Assembly (NCBI GenBank): GCA_027488155.1
Contig: JAIYCE010000021.1
Span: forward strand, 1-64,000
Reading direction: 5' to 3'
From: Hyphomicrobiales bacterium
Lineage (GTDB): Bacteria; Pseudomonadota; Alphaproteobacteria; Rhizobiales; Beijerinckiaceae
DNA: 64,000 bases
Part shown: piece after piece, positions 27,192-37,697 of the stretch
Position numbering within the stretch: the stretch's first letter is position 1
Layout: each line of letters begins with the position of its first letter
The notes under the pieces: model-generated
What the model saw: only the letters and a program-made list of their open reading frames with translations
Told to the model about the DNA's origin: nothing
Databases searched by the model: none
Position numbers and translations under genes: made by a program

Positions 27192-30100
27192 ATGCCGAAG
27201 CGGACAGATATCAAATCCATCCTCATCGTCGGGGCCGGTCCCATCGTGATCGGTCAGGCTTGCGAGTTCGATTATTCGGGCACGCAAGCCTGCAAGGCGC
27301 TGCGCGAAGAGGGCTATCGCATCATCCTCGTCAATTCGAACCCCGCCACGATCATGACCGATCCAAACATGGCGGATCGCACCTATGTCGAACCCATCAC
27401 GCCGGAGATCGTCGCCAAGATCATCGAAAAGGAGCGCCCCGACGCTTTGCTCCCGACGATGGGCGGGCAGACGGCACTGAATTGCGCTCTCTCCCTGAAG
27501 AAAATGGGCGTGCTCGAAAAATACAATGTCGAAATGATCGGTGCGACGGCGGAAGCCATCGACAAGGCGGAAGACCGCGAACTCTTCCGCAATGCGATGA
27601 CGAAGATCGGTCTCGACACGCCGCGCTCGCACCATGTGAAAACATTGGCGATGGCGCTTGAAGCACTCACGGATATCGGCCTGCCTGCCATCATTCGTCC
27701 GTCCTTCACCATGGGCGGCACGGGTGGCGGGATCGCTTACAATAAGGCTGAATTCATCGATATCGTCGAGCGTGGGATCGATGCATCGCCGACCAATGAA
27801 GTGCTTATCGAAGAGAGCGTTTTGGGCTGGAAAGAATACGAGATGGAAGTTGTTCGCGACAAAGCGGACAATTGCATCATTGTGTGCTCGATTGAAAATC
27901 TCGATCCGATGGGCGTGCATACGGGCGACTCGATCACCGTTGCGCCTGCATTGACGCTGACCGACAAGGAATATCAACGCATGCGCGATGCTTCGCTCGC
28001 CGTGCTGCGCGAAATCGGCGTTGAGACGGGCGGCTCGAATGTGCAGTTCGCGATCGATCCAGCTACGGGCCGCATGATCGTGATCGAGATGAATCCGCGC
28101 GTGTCGCGCTCATCGGCGCTGGCCTCCAAAGCGACCGGCTTTCCGATTGCGAAAGTCGCCGCGAAGCTCGCTGTCGGCTATACGCTCGATGAAATCGCCA
28201 ACGACATCACGGGTGGCGCTACGCCTGCTTCATTCGAGCCGACCATCGATTATGTCGTCACGAAAATTCCGCGCTTTGCCTTCGAAAAATTCCCCGGTGC
28301 CGAGCCGACGCTGACGACCGCGATGAAATCGGTCGGCGAAGCGATGGCGATCGGCCGGACGTTTCAGGAATCCTTACAGAAAGCGTTGCGTTCGCTTGAA
28401 ACCGGTCTCACCGGCCTTGATGAGATCGAGATCGAAGGTATGGGGCAGGGCGATGACAAAAATGCCATTCGCGCGGCCCTCGGCACGCCAACACCGGATC
28501 GTCTGCTGAAAGTTGTGCAAGCGATGCGGCTCGACTTCTCGAACGAGCAGATCCATGAAAGCTGCAAGATCGATCCGTGGTTCCTCGCGCAACTCAAGGA
28601 TATCGTCGATACGGAAGCGCGCGTGCGCGCGCATGGGCTGCCGCAGACCGCGGGTGCATTGCGCCAGTTGAAATCCAAAGGTTTCTCCGATGCGCGCCTT
28701 GCCGTGCTCGCGAAGATGGCCGAAGCCGATGTACGCAAACTGCGTCACGCATTGGGCGTGCGCCCTGTTTATAAGCGCATCGATACATGCGCGGCAGAAT
28801 TCGCGTCCCCGACGGCCTACATGTATTCAACCTATGCCGCACCCTTCGCAGGTGCACCTGCCGATGAATCGCAACCTTCTAACCGGAAGAAGGTGGCTAT
28901 CCTTGGCGGCGGTCCGAACCGGATCGGCCAAGGCATTGAGTTCGACTATTGCTGCTGCCATGCGTGCTACGCATTGTCCGATGCCGGCTATGAGACCATC
29001 ATGGTCAATTGCAATCCGGAGACTGTCTCAACCGATTACGATACGTCGGACCGTCTCTATTTCGAGCCGCTGACAAGCGAAGACGTGCTCGAAATTCTCG
29101 AACGCGAGAAAACGTCGGGCGAGCTCATGGGCATCATCGTGCAGTTTGGCGGGCAGACACCGCTGAAACTTGCAAAACCTTTAGAGCAAGCCGGCATTCC
29201 GATTCTCGGCACCTCGCCCGATGCGATCGATCTCGCCGAAGACCGCGATCAGTTTAAGCGTCTCCTTGATAAGCTCGGCTTGAAACAGCCCGAAAACGGC
29301 ATTGCCTATTCTGTCGAGCAAAGCCGCCTTGTGATGCATGAGCTGGGTCTGCCGCTCGTTGTGCGCCCGTCCTATGTGCTGGGCGGTCGCGCGATGGAAA
29401 TCATCCATGATGAGGCGACGTTCGATCGCTATTTGCTTGGCACCTTGCCCGAACTGGTGCCGAACGACATCAAGGCGCGTTATCCCAATGATAAGACGGG
29501 TCAGATCAACACCGTTCTTGGCAAAAATCCGCTGTTGTTCGACCGCTACCTGTCGGACGCAACCGAAGTGGATGTCGATTGTTTATGCGATGGCAAGGAT
29601 GTCTACATTGCCGGTATCATGGAGCATATCGAAGAAGCCGGAATTCATTCTGGCGACTCGGCCTGCTCCCTGCCGCCGCATTCGCTCAAACCCGAGACGA
29701 TTGCCGAACTCGAGCGGCAGACGCGCGAATTGGCCTTGGCACTCAATGTCGGCGGCTTGATGAATGTGCAATTTGCGCTGAAGGATGGCACGATCTATGT
29801 GCTTGAAGTTAATCCGCGTGCCTCGCGCACGGTGCCTTTCGTCGCGAAGGTAACAGGCGAGCCGATTGCTAAAATTGCGTCACGCATCATGGCGGGCGAG
29901 AGCCTTGCCTCTTTCGGTCTCAAGCCGAAAATTCTGAACCATATCGGCGTGAAGGAAGCGGTGTTCCCATTTGCCCGTTTCCCCGGTGTCGACGTGGTGC
30001 TCGGTCCCGAAATGCGTTCGACCGGCGAAGTCATCGGGCTCGATACTGGTTTCGGCGTTGCCTTTGCCAAGAGCCAATTGGGCGGCGGCACAAGCGTGCC

Positions 30101-30500
30101 GAAGCAGGGCAATGTTTTCGTTTCCGTGCGCGACAGCCATAAGAGCCGCATCGTCCCGACTATGAAGCTTCTGGCGGAGCTTGGCTTCAAGATTGTGGCG
30201 ACGAGCGGTACCCAGCGCTTCTTGGAGGAGCATGGCATAGAAGCGAGCAAGATCAACAAAGTGCTCGAAGGTCGCCCGCATGTGGTGGATGCCATCAAGA
30301 ATGGCGACATCCAGCTGGTGTTCAACACCACTGAGGGTAAGCAGGCCCTCATGGACAGCCGCTCTCTGCGTCGTGCGGCCCTCTTGCATAAAGTGCCCTA
30401 TTACACCACCCTAGCAGGAGCTGTAGCTGCCGCGCAGGGAATCAAGGCTTACCAAGCTGGCGACCTCGAAGTGCGTGCCTTGCAGGATTATTTCGCATAG
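27192..30500 (+). CDS. carB: Carbamoyl-phosphate synthase large subunit
   Basis: The start [22 protein letters not shown] is the family norm; it lies at 27192. The 1102-residue subunit has two homologous ATP-grasp halves (first [13 protein letters not shown] about 180, second [12 protein letters not shown] about 730), the second opening with [21 protein letters not shown] about 577, and the C-terminal MGS-like allosteric domain from about 960. It makes carbamoyl phosphate from bicarbonate, ammonia and two ATP. The leader holds an attenuator-like hairpin and its 3' side another terminator ahead of greA. Confidence 0.98.
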   Translation: MPKRTDIKSILIVGAGPIVIGQACEFDYSGTQACKALREEGYRIILVNSNPATIMTDPNMADRTYVEPITPEIVAKIIEKERPDALLPTMGGQTALNCALSLKKMGVLEKYNVEMIGATAEAIDKAEDRELFRNAMTKIGLDTPRSHHVKTLAMALEALTDIGLPAIIRPSFTMGGTGGGIAYNKAEFIDIVERGIDASPTNEVLIEESVLGWKEYEMEVVRDKADNCIIVCSIENLDPMGVHTGDSITVAPALTLTDKEYQRMRDASLAVLREIGVETGGSNVQFAIDPATGRMIVIEMNPRVSRSSALASKATGFPIAKVAAKLAVGYTLDEIANDITGGATPASFEPTIDYVVTKIPRFAFEKFPGAEPTLTTAMKSVGEAMAIGRTFQESLQKALRSLETGLTGLDEIEIEGMGQGDDKNAIRAALGTPTPDRLLKVVQAMRLDFSNEQIHESCKIDPWFLAQLKDIVDTEARVRAHGLPQTAGALRQLKSKGFSDARLAVLAKMAEADVRKLRHALGVRPVYKRIDTCAAEFASPTAYMYSTYAAPFAGAPADESQPSNRKKVAILGGGPNRIGQGIEFDYCCCHACYALSDAGYETIMVNCNPETVSTDYDTSDRLYFEPLTSEDVLEILEREKTSGELMGIIVQFGGQTPLKLAKPLEQAGIPILGTSPDAIDLAEDRDQFKRLLDKLGLKQPENGIAYSVEQSRLVMHELGLPLVVRPSYVLGGRAMEIIHDEATFDRYLLGTLPELVPNDIKARYPNDKTGQINTVLGKNPLLFDRYLSDATEVDVDCLCDGKDVYIAGIMEHIEEAGIHSGDSACSLPPHSLKPETIAELERQTRELALALNVGGLMNVQFALKDGTIYVLEVNPRASRTVPFVAKVTGEPIAKIASRIMAGESLASFGLKPKILNHIGVKEAVFPFARFPGVDVVLGPEMRSTGEVIGLDTGFGVAFAKSQLGGGTSVPKQGNVFVSVRDSHKSRIVPTMKLLAELGFKIVATSGTQRFLEEHGIEASKINKVLEGRPHVVDAIKNGDIQLVFNTTEGKQALMDSRSLRRAALLHKVPYYTTLAGAVAAAQGIKAYQAGDLEVRALQDYFA

Positions 30501-30533
30501 CCGGATGTTCCGGTGTCAGGATTGGATGAGATC

Positions 30534-30565
30534 GGGCCTGCCCATGGGCGGGCTCGGTTGTTTTT
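30534..30565 (+). terminator. Terminator-like hairpin just before greA
   Basis: GGGCCTGC (30534-30541) pairs with GCGGGCTC (30548-30555), with two G-U pairs, around CCATGG; then GGTTGTTTTTG. It ends 13 nt before the greA start, so it must lie inside any greA mRNA that begins upstream. Confidence 0.5.
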
Positions 30566-30578
30566 GAGAACGGATCGG

Positions 30579-31055
30579 ATGATGGATAAGATCCCGATGA
30601 CGCCTGAGGGCTTCAAGGCTCTTGAGGAGGAATTGAAAGACCGCCAGCAGGTTCAGCGCCCGCGCATTATCAATGCGATTGCGGAAGCGCGTGCCCATGG
30701 CGACCTCTCGGAAAATGCCGAATACCATTCCGCAAAAGAGCAGCAATCGCTGAACGAGGGACGTATCGCCGAGCTTGAAGACAAGTTGTCGCGCGCCGAA
30801 GTGATCGACGTGACGAAATTGTCCGGCTCTACAATCAAGTTCGGTGCCACGGTGAAGCTCATCGATGAGGACACTGAAGAGGAAAAGACATACCGCATCG
30901 TCGGCGAATCCGAAGCCGATGTGAAAAGTGGTAAGGTCTCGATCTCCTCGCCGATCGCGCGTGCACTGATCGGCAAGAAAACGGGCGACAGCGTTGAGGT
31001 GAGCACGCCTGGCGGAGGTAAGTCCTATGAAATCGTTGATGTTGCATTCCGCTGA
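30579..31055 (+). CDS. greA: Transcript cleavage factor GreA
   Basis: The start at 30579 (MMDKIPMT) matches the conserved beginning of GreA and gives 158 residues, the family length. The N-terminal coiled coil shows [24 protein letters not shown], whose tip acidic residues stimulate RNA cleavage by stalled polymerase; the C-terminal FKBP-like domain includes [21 protein letters not shown]. It follows carB, and a terminator-like hairpin lies just before its start. The next gene overlaps its 3' end by 29 bases in another frame. Confidence 0.96.
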   Translation: MMDKIPMTPEGFKALEEELKDRQQVQRPRIINAIAEARAHGDLSENAEYHSAKEQQSLNEGRIAELEDKLSRAEVIDVTKLSGSTIKFGATVKLIDEDTEEEKTYRIVGESEADVKSGKVSISSPIARALIGKKTGDSVEVSTPGGGKSYEIVDVAFR

Positions 31056-31557
31056 TTTGACGCGCCGCGGATTTTTCGTATCGCTTGCGGCACTCGGCTT
31101 GGCCGGCTGTCAAACAGTCGGCCGAACGTCTTTAGCGCCGCCCGGGTTTCGCATTGCGCGTTTCAAAGTGGATGCGCAACCTTTGCGCGATCTCGGCGGT
31201 GGCTACAATGCCGATTTCCTGGAAAAGGCAGTTACCGAGGAAGCCAAAAAGCAGTTCGCGCCTTTTTTGGGCGGCCCAAAGGATAACGAGCTCACGCTCC
31301 AGATCGGTGCGTTGCAAATGCAGTCGCAACCTGATGAGCGCTATGAAGTCGGCTTCGGTGGCAGTTCGAGCGATTATCTCGACGGCTTCGTCATCGTGAA
31401 GCAGGGTGCCAATGTGACACGCACCAAATTCCTGACCGTGACACCGTCTTCGTCGGGCGGGGCGTGGTATCTGCCAGACAATGTCTGGCGGCGCGAGACG
31501 GCGCTTGCCCAGATGTATGTCGATTGGGTTGCGCGCGAAGTGTTCGGCCGTTTCTGA
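31027..31557 (+). CDS. Conserved lipoprotein
   Basis: The product of up to 176 residues has a twin-arginine-like N terminus ([18 protein letters not shown]) with a lipobox LAGC, so a diacylated membrane lipoprotein is predicted. The mature part has no domain I recognise; it is beta-rich with a Gly/Ser segment. The ATG at 31027 lies inside greA; a TTG at 31057 just after the greA stop would give MTRRGFFVS, a neat signal peptide, and may be the real start. Either way it is coupled to greA. Confidence 0.7.
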   Translation: MKSLMLHSADLTRRGFFVSLAALGLAGCQTVGRTSLAPPGFRIARFKVDAQPLRDLGGGYNADFLEKAVTEEAKKQFAPFLGGPKDNELTLQIGALQMQSQPDERYEVGFGGSSSDYLDGFVIVKQGANVTRTKFLTVTPSSSGGAWYLPDNVWRRETALAQMYVDWVAREVFGRF

Positions 31558-31561
31558 GCGG

Positions 31562-32035
31562 TCAGGGGGCGAGCGGCGCGATCGGCTCGTCCTTCACCCT
31601 TTCGAGTGCGACGGCGGTGCGAATGGTGCGCACATTGGGCAGGCCCGTCAGTTCTGTGACGAGGGCGTGCAAGGTCTTCAAGTCGGGCGTGACGCATTTC
31701 AGCAGGAAATCGATTTCGCCCGAGAGCGTCCAGCATTCGCGCACGGCATTCCAATTGCGGACATGATCTTCGAATGTCTTGAGATCGACCTCAGCCTGGC
31801 TCGCCAGATTGAGCATCACGAAGACCACGACCTCATAGCCGAGCTTCTTCTCATCGACGATGGCGCGATAAGCGCGGATGATGCCCGCTTCCTCCAATGC
31901 GCGAACGCGGCGCAGGCAGGGCGGGGCCGACATGCCGAGCCTACGGGCGAGATCGACATTGGTGATCCGTCCGTCTTCTTGGAGGATGGCGAGGATCTGC
32001 AGGTCGGTATCGTCAAGGCGGATGGGCACGGGCAT
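31562..32035 (-). CDS. Lrp/AsnC family regulator
   Basis: The start MPVPIRLDDTDLQILAILQ at 32035 gives 157 residues, normal for the family. The N-terminal helix-turn-helix (NVDLARRLGMSAPPCLRRVRALEEAG, about 25-50) and the C-terminal RAM ligand domain (GYEVVVFVMLNL through AVRECWTLSGEIDFLLKC) are clear. Such regulators usually respond to amino acids. It is convergent with the greA-lipoprotein pair and divergent from the ELM1 gene. Targets unknown. Confidence 0.92.
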   Translation of the reverse strand: MPVPIRLDDTDLQILAILQEDGRITNVDLARRLGMSAPPCLRRVRALEEAGIIRAYRAIVDEKKLGYEVVVFVMLNLASQAEVDLKTFEDHVRNWNAVRECWTLSGEIDFLLKCVTPDLKTLHALVTELTGLPNVRTIRTAVALERVKDEPIAPLAP

Positions 32036-32146
32036 TCTTCCGGGCGCGGGGGCAAAGCCCCTTTGCGTGAGATATGGAATCGGATCGTTTAAGATGTTGG
32101 GTTTAGAGCCGATTGGGCCCAACCACACAAGAGAGTGTCACTGCGC

Positions 32147-33118
32147 ATGAACCGGCCCGTCTCCTCTGTCTGGGTTTTGACCGATGGCAAGATCGGCGAT
32201 GAAGGCCAGTGCGTCGCCGTGGCTGAAGCCTTAGGCGCTGCACCAGAGATCCGGCGCATCGCACCCCGGTCGCTTTATGCGATGGCAATGCCGTGGGGTG
32301 GGATCGATCCGCAGGATGCTCCGAACAAGCCAGGCAGCCCGATTGCTGGGCCTTATCCCGATCTGTGCATCGCGTCGGGGCGGCGTGCTGTGGCCTATTT
32401 GCGAGCTGTGAAAGCGGCATCGGGCGGCAAGACATTTACCGTTTTTCTCAAGGATCCGCGCACCGGGACAAAAGATGCCGATCTGATCTGGGTGCCGGAC
32501 CATGACCGGCTGCGTGGCCCCAATGTGCTTGCAACGCTGGTCTCGCCGCATCGATTTACACCGGAAAGGCTGGCCGCGCTTAGGGCCGCGCCACCCGCCG
32601 CTCTAGCCGGGTTGGCAGCGCCGCGCGTGGCCGTCCTCGTTGGCGGTAAGAGCCGCGACTATGACTTCACCCCAGCGGATGCCGAACGTTTTCTGGCCGA
32701 TCTCGACGGCCTCGCGGTCCATGCGCGGCTGATGGTCACGGCGTCGCGCCGGACACCCGACCGGTTGCGCGAGGCGGTCGTCGGCCTCGCCCGCGCCAAA
32801 GGCGGTTTCGGCTGGGATGGCGCGGGAGAGAACCCCTATCCCGCCATGTTGGCTTTGGCCGATGCCTTTGTCGTAACGGCCGATTCCGCCAATATGGTCA
32901 GCGAAGCTGTCGCGACCGGGCGCCCGGTGATGGTCTTCGAACCTTCGCTCCGTTTTGGACGCAGCGCCAAGCGCATACGACACTTTATCGCAGCGCTTGA
33001 GGCCAAAGGAGCTGTGCGAAAATTTCAGGGCCGACTTGAAAGCTATGCATACGAACCTTTAGTGTCGACACCGGAGATTGCGGCGGCAATCGCTGCGGCC
33101 ATGGCCGCCTACCCCTGA
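32147..33118 (+). CDS. Mitochondrial fission ELM1-like protein
   Basis: The 323-residue protein begins with [14 protein letters not shown], the signature of ELM1-type proteins (COG3660), which look like GT-B glycosyltransferases: VFLKDPRTG near 100, [14 protein letters not shown] near 165 and the donor-site-like region [25 protein letters not shown] near 245. The bacterial function is not established; eukaryotic ELM1 acts in mitochondrial fission. GTG at 32135 is an alternative start. The following trxB starts 25 bp downstream. Confidence 0.87.
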   Translation: MNRPVSSVWVLTDGKIGDEGQCVAVAEALGAAPEIRRIAPRSLYAMAMPWGGIDPQDAPNKPGSPIAGPYPDLCIASGRRAVAYLRAVKAASGGKTFTVFLKDPRTGTKDADLIWVPDHDRLRGPNVLATLVSPHRFTPERLAALRAAPPAALAGLAAPRVAVLVGGKSRDYDFTPADAERFLADLDGLAVHARLMVTASRRTPDRLREAVVGLARAKGGFGWDGAGENPYPAMLALADAFVVTADSANMVSEAVATGRPVMVFEPSLRFGRSAKRIRHFIAALEAKGAVRKFQGRLESYAYEPLVSTPEIAAAIAAAMAAYP

Positions 33119-33143
33119 TTTTTTCGTAGTGAATGGTCGATCC

Positions 33144-34097
33144 ATGCATAGCAAAGTCATCATCGTCGGCTCCGGGCCGGCCGGTTACACTGCGGCCATC
33201 TACGCAGCGCGAGCGATGCTTCAGCCTGTCCTGATTTCGGGCCTGCAACCGGGCGGTCAGCTTACCATCACGACCGATGTTGAAAACTATCCCGGCTTCG
33301 CTGCGCCCATTCAGGGACCGTGGCTGATGGAGGAGATGCGGCAGCAGGCCGAACATGTCGGGACAACCATTGTGTCCGATTTGATCGTCTCGGCCGATCT
33401 TTCGAAACGTCCTTTCACTCTCGTGTCCGATGCCGGCACGACATACACCTGCGATGCGCTGATCATTGCGACTGGTGCGCAGGCGCGCTGGTTGGGGCTG
33501 CCCTCGGAACAGAAATTTCAAGGCTTCGGTGTGTCGGCTTGCGCTACATGCGATGGCTTTTTCTTCCGCAACAAAGAGGTGGTTGTCGTTGGCGGCGGCA
33601 ACAGCGCGGTGGAAGAAGCGCTCTATCTCTCTAACCTTGCCAGCAAGGTAACGGTTGTGCATCGTCGCGAAGGTTTTCGTGCCGAAAAGATTTTGCAGGA
33701 TCGTCTGTTCGCAAACCCAAAGATCGAAGTTCGCTGGAATGCCGTTGTCGAAGAAGTTTGCGGCACCGAGGCCCCACTCGGTGTAACACATGTGCGCTTG
33801 CGCGACACGATCACCGGTGCCCTGTCCGATGTACCTTGCGATGGCGTTTTCGTGGCGATCGGCCATAGCCCGGCGAGCGCAGTGTTCGCCGATCAATTGA
33901 AGATGAAGCAGGGCGGTTACATCTGGACTGCGCCTGATTCAACAGCGACGTCGGTTGAAGGCGTTTATGCAGCAGGCGATGTCACGGACGATGTGTTCCG
34001 CCAAGCCGTTACAGCGGCTGGCTTGGGTTGCATGGCGGCCTTGGAAGCGGAGCGGTGGCTCGCGGGCCATGCCGTGCATCGTGAAGCGGCGGAATAA
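33144..34097 (+). CDS. trxB: Thioredoxin-disulfide reductase
   Basis: The 317-residue flavoenzyme reduces thioredoxin with NADPH. The FAD-binding [16 protein letters not shown] (about 9-24), the redox-active CATC (near 134-137), the NADPH loop [15 protein letters not shown] and the C-terminal [20 protein letters not shown] are all present. The start at 33144 places the FAD motif at the normal distance from the N terminus. The LysR gene starts two bases after its stop, so the two are likely one transcript, a pairing common in Rhizobiales. Confidence 0.97.
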   Translation: MHSKVIIVGSGPAGYTAAIYAARAMLQPVLISGLQPGGQLTITTDVENYPGFAAPIQGPWLMEEMRQQAEHVGTTIVSDLIVSADLSKRPFTLVSDAGTTYTCDALIIATGAQARWLGLPSEQKFQGFGVSACATCDGFFFRNKEVVVVGGGNSAVEEALYLSNLASKVTVVHRREGFRAEKILQDRLFANPKIEVRWNAVVEEVCGTEAPLGVTHVRLRDTITGALSDVPCDGVFVAIGHSPASAVFADQLKMKQGGYIWTAPDSTATSVEGVYAAGDVTDDVFRQAVTAAGLGCMAALEAERWLAGHAVHREAAE

Positions 34098-34099
34098 TC

Positions 34100-35020
34100 A
34101 TGCCCAATTCCATGGCGTTCATTCCGACAGTGGACTGGGACAAGGTCCGCATTTTCTACATGGCGGCTGAAGCAGGCAGTTTCACCCACGCTGGCGACAG
34201 TTTGGGCCTGTCGCAATCGGCCGTGAGCCGGCAGGTCGGCGCGCTTGAGCGCGATCTTGGCGTGCCTTTGTTTCACCGACATGCGCGCGGCCTCATTCTG
34301 ACAGAACAGGGCGAGCATCTTTTCCGTACGGCGAAGGAAATGATGCTGAAGTTGGAATCGACGCGTGCGCGACTGACCGACAGCCGCGAACGCCCGAATG
34401 GCGATTTGCGCGTCACAACCACGATTGGCTTAGGTACGCATTGGCTGACGCCGCGGCTGGGCGAATTCCTCGACCTTTATCCGGACGTGAACTTGCAGGT
34501 TTTGCTTTTCGACGAAGAGCTGGACCTGTCCATGCGCGAAGCCGATGTCGCCATTCGTTTGCGCCAGCCGACGCAAGGCGACCTCATTCAGCGCCGCCTC
34601 TTTACCGTCCATTTCCACGTCTATGCCTCGACCGAGTATATCAAGGGTCATGGCATGCCGAAGGATGTCGCCGATCTGGAAGATCATCGCATCCTGACCT
34701 ATGGCGGTATCGCTCCATCTTATCTTCTTGATGCCCATTTTTTGACAACGGTGGGCCGCGATCCACGCAATCCACGCACGGCGGCGCTGACGGTCAACAA
34801 CATCACGGCGCTCAAGCGCGCCGTTCAAGGTGGCGTCGGTATTGCCGTGTTGCCTGATTATTTGATCGAGCCGGATGCCGGCCTTGTTCGAGTCATGACG
34901 AATATCGAAATGCCGTCACTTGATTCTTATCTCGTCTATCCGGAAGAGATGAGAAGCGTGGCACGTGTTCAAGTCTTCCGCGATTTTCTTGTAGCGAAAG
35001 CGCAGCGCTGGACTTATTAA
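34100..35020 (+). CDS. LysR-family transcriptional regulator
   Basis: The 306-residue protein has an N-terminal winged helix-turn-helix (about 10-70; FTHAGDSLGLSQSAVSRQVGALERDLG) and a C-terminal periplasmic-binding-like effector domain (LRVTTTIGLGTHWLTPRL onward). It follows trxB, probably in one transcript, but lies on the same strand rather than divergent, so its target is not obvious from position. It could also influence the large GH16-RTX gene downstream. Effector unknown. Confidence 0.94.
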   Translation: MPNSMAFIPTVDWDKVRIFYMAAEAGSFTHAGDSLGLSQSAVSRQVGALERDLGVPLFHRHARGLILTEQGEHLFRTAKEMMLKLESTRARLTDSRERPNGDLRVTTTIGLGTHWLTPRLGEFLDLYPDVNLQVLLFDEELDLSMREADVAIRLRQPTQGDLIQRRLFTVHFHVYASTEYIKGHGMPKDVADLEDHRILTYGGIAPSYLLDAHFLTTVGRDPRNPRTAALTVNNITALKRAVQGGVGIAVLPDYLIEPDAGLVRVMTNIEMPSLDSYLVYPEEMRSVARVQVFRDFLVAKAQRWTY

Positions 35021-35077
35021 GCGGTGCTGTTTTCAACGGCTCCGCTTGCATAGCTTGCTTTTAATCATGCACATTCT

Positions 35078-35101
35078 CCCGCGTCAGTTCACTGGCGCGG
35101 G
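35078..35101 (+). promoter_or_regulatory. Hairpin in the leader of the first GH16-RTX gene
   Basis: CCCGCGTCAG (35078-35087) pairs with CTGGCGCGGG (35092-35101), one G-U pair, TTCA loop. No T tract follows. Either a terminator of the LysR transcript lacking a U tail or a leader structure. Confidence 0.4.
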
Positions 35102-35145
35102 CGGGCGCTGCCCGGCTCGAGCATAACAGCATCGGGTTGCGTTTC

Positions 35146-37623
35146 ATGACTGATCTTCTTCCGCCGCGCGCGGGCATGGATCTCATCTTCAGCGACGAAT
35201 TCAACCGGACGACACTCGCTGACGCCGATGCTCAGGCGTGGGGTACGAAATTGTGGTGGGGTGGGCGTACCATCACGGGTGGTTATCAAAAGCAGTTCTT
35301 TATCGATAAGGACTACGTTTCAAAGAATGGCGTTGCGCCTGGCATCGACCCATTCTCTTTCCAAGATGGTGTTCTGACGATAACGGCGACACAAACGCCG
35401 ACGGAATTGCTGCCAGAGGTCGACAATTACAAATATCTCTCAGGCATCATCAATACCTATAATTCTTTTTCCTTCATGTATGGCTATGTTGAAATTCGCG
35501 CACAAGCGACGGCGGGCAAAGGCTTCATGCCGGCGCAATGGATGTTACGCACCGATCACGGGGCGCTCGGCGAAATCGACATCATGGAGATTGTCGGTTC
35601 AAGGCCGACGCGGCTGAACTCAACCGTTCATTACCAAAATCTCGATGGCACTCCAATTGCCAGTAATGTCGTGCGCACGACAACCGTCGATCTTTCTCAA
35701 GAGATGCATGTTTATGGCGTCGACTGGCGCGAGGATACCATCGCTTTCTACCTCGATGGCGTGAAGATGGGCGAGATGGTGACGCCCGATGCGCTGAAAG
35801 CGTGGATGTATCTTCTGACTAATCTCACAGTCGGAGGCATTCTTGCAGGTAATCCCGATGCCACTACGTCGTGGCCGGGCGAATATAAGATCGACTATAT
35901 TCGCGTCTGGCAGGATCCTGGCGCAACGCCTTCCGATCCGATGAACAAGAGCGGCAGCGATCTTGTGGATACAATCGCGGGTGGCGCGGGCAACGACACG
36001 CTGTCGGGCTTGGGCAGTAACGACACGCTGCAAGGTGGTAGTGGTGATGATCTTTTGCTTGGCGGTGATGGCGACGATCGCATGGCGGGCGATTTTGGAA
36101 ACGACACGCTCGATGGCGGTGCAGGCATCGACAATCTTCTCGGCGGCGCTGGCGATGATACCTATCGTGTCGATAACAGCGCCGATGTGATTTTCGATGG
36201 GGATGGGCTTGGTTATGACAAGGTGCTAGCCAGTGTCGATTATGCGCTGACGCCAAAGGGCATAGGTGGTTATTTAGAGGAATTAATCTACATCGGTACG
36301 GGATCGTTTCGGGGCGAGGGCAATGGGTTTGCGCAAATCATGACGGGCGGCATGAATGGCGATACTCTTATTGGCAATGGTGGCCATGATACGTTGAACG
36401 GATTAGCTGGTGACGATTCTCTTTTGGGTGGCGATGGCAATGATCGCCTCGATGGCGGACTAGGTGCCGACATTATGGAAGGCGGCCCAGGTAACGATCT
36501 TTACATCGTCAATGTGACGTCCGATCTGATTGTCGAAAATCTCGATGGCGGCGTAGATAATGTTCAATCCGCGGCCAGCTATTGGCTCTCCGACAATATC
36601 GACAATCTGACACTGACAGGTTCGCTTGCGCTTTCAGGTACTGGCAATGCGCTCGCTAATCTCATTACTGGCAATAGCGGCGCGAACATTGTTGCCGGTG
36701 GCGAGGGTGACGATACGCTCCTTGGCCAGAGCGGCAATGACATGCTGATCGGCGGCGTGGGTAATGACCGGCTCGATGGTGGAGCCGGAACGGATTTGAT
36801 GGAAGGCGGCGCAGGTGACGATGTTTATGTTGTCAATCATGTTGGCGATGCTGTCATCGAAGCGGCCGATGAGGGCGTCGATCTCGTCCAATCATCGGTC
36901 GGTTTCACGCTTGGTCCTGCATTCGAGAATTTATTGCTGATAGGTGCAGGTCTGAATGGCGGAACCGGTAATGCGCTTGCTAATACACTAACCGGTAATT
37001 CTGTAGCGAATTGGCTATCCGGCCTTGCAGGCGATGATACGCTGAATGGCGGCGGCGGCAATGATACGCTGGATGGCGGCGAAGGTAATGACACGCTTGA
37101 TGGCGGTGGTGGTGTCGATCATGCCTATGGCGGGTTGGGCGATGATGTTTTTGTGATCAGCACGTTAGGTGATACGGCGTTCGAGAATGCGGATGAAGGT
37201 CATGATGTCGTTCAGGCGGCGGTTTCTTTTACGCTGGGCGACAATATCGAAGAGCTGATCCTGATAGGATCGGGCGGGTTGAAGGCGACCGGCAATGCGC
37301 TCGACAATGCCGTCAGTGGTAATGCGGGCGGCAATACGCTGAATGGCCGAGCCGGCGCAGATACGCTTTATGGCGGTGGTGGCATCGATAGTTTTGTACT
37401 CCAAGCCGGAGAGGGGAATGGCGATGTCATCCTCGATTTCGCAGGAGCGGGCGTTTCAGGTGGCGATCGACTGTTGCTGCAGGGCTATGCCGCTGGAGCC
37501 AAGCTCGTCAATGAAGCCGGGACCGATGATTGGAAAGTGGAGAACGCGGGCATCTTGGTCGATAGCTTCACGCTTGTGGGTGTAAACAAGCTGATTACCA
37601 GCGATTATGCCTTCATCGCATAA
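35146..37623 (+). CDS. GH16 glycanase with RTX repeats (ExsH-like)
   Basis: The 825-residue protein has a GH16 beta-jelly-roll at about 10-265 with catalytic EIDIME (E143, D145, E148), the nucleophile and acid/base of laminarinase/succinoglycanase-type enzymes. The remaining 560 residues are Ca-binding RTX nonapeptides (GGDGNDRLDGG and alike) in at least three modules, each ending in a Y/F-x-L-x-x-N-I/E-x-L-x-L-x-G segment. There is no signal peptide and the C terminus is typical for type I secretion. Rhizobial ExsH/PlyA proteins have this build and trim exopolysaccharide. A second protein with the same design lies at 44079. The secretion machinery is elsewhere. Confidence 0.9.
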   Translation: MTDLLPPRAGMDLIFSDEFNRTTLADADAQAWGTKLWWGGRTITGGYQKQFFIDKDYVSKNGVAPGIDPFSFQDGVLTITATQTPTELLPEVDNYKYLSGIINTYNSFSFMYGYVEIRAQATAGKGFMPAQWMLRTDHGALGEIDIMEIVGSRPTRLNSTVHYQNLDGTPIASNVVRTTTVDLSQEMHVYGVDWREDTIAFYLDGVKMGEMVTPDALKAWMYLLTNLTVGGILAGNPDATTSWPGEYKIDYIRVWQDPGATPSDPMNKSGSDLVDTIAGGAGNDTLSGLGSNDTLQGGSGDDLLLGGDGDDRMAGDFGNDTLDGGAGIDNLLGGAGDDTYRVDNSADVIFDGDGLGYDKVLASVDYALTPKGIGGYLEELIYIGTGSFRGEGNGFAQIMTGGMNGDTLIGNGGHDTLNGLAGDDSLLGGDGNDRLDGGLGADIMEGGPGNDLYIVNVTSDLIVENLDGGVDNVQSAASYWLSDNIDNLTLTGSLALSGTGNALANLITGNSGANIVAGGEGDDTLLGQSGNDMLIGGVGNDRLDGGAGTDLMEGGAGDDVYVVNHVGDAVIEAADEGVDLVQSSVGFTLGPAFENLLLIGAGLNGGTGNALANTLTGNSVANWLSGLAGDDTLNGGGGNDTLDGGEGNDTLDGGGGVDHAYGGLGDDVFVISTLGDTAFENADEGHDVVQAAVSFTLGDNIEELILIGSGGLKATGNALDNAVSGNAGGNTLNGRAGADTLYGGGGIDSFVLQAGEGNGDVILDFAGAGVSGGDRLLLQGYAAGAKLVNEAGTDDWKVENAGILVDSFTLVGVNKLITSDYAFIA

Positions 37624-37697
37624 GGCTGAACTGGCGGTTTGGATGATTTCGGGATAGAAGGCGGCTCTTCCTGCCTTTTGAAGGACCGATCCCTATC

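Noticed and set aside
26998..27249. Open frame through the carB leader as a leader peptide
   Set aside because: It does not stop before carB and shows no run of regulatory codons; a G-rich stretch ahead of it is probably chance.
26850..27977. Minus-strand open frame of 375 codons spanning the carB leader and start
   Set aside because: Antisense to conserved CarB sequence and overlapping gtrA; no family resemblance.
35980..37400. Short regular DNA repeats suggesting a CRISPR-like array
   Set aside because: They are in-frame GGxGxD RTX codons inside a coding gene; no spacers of constant length and no cas genes.
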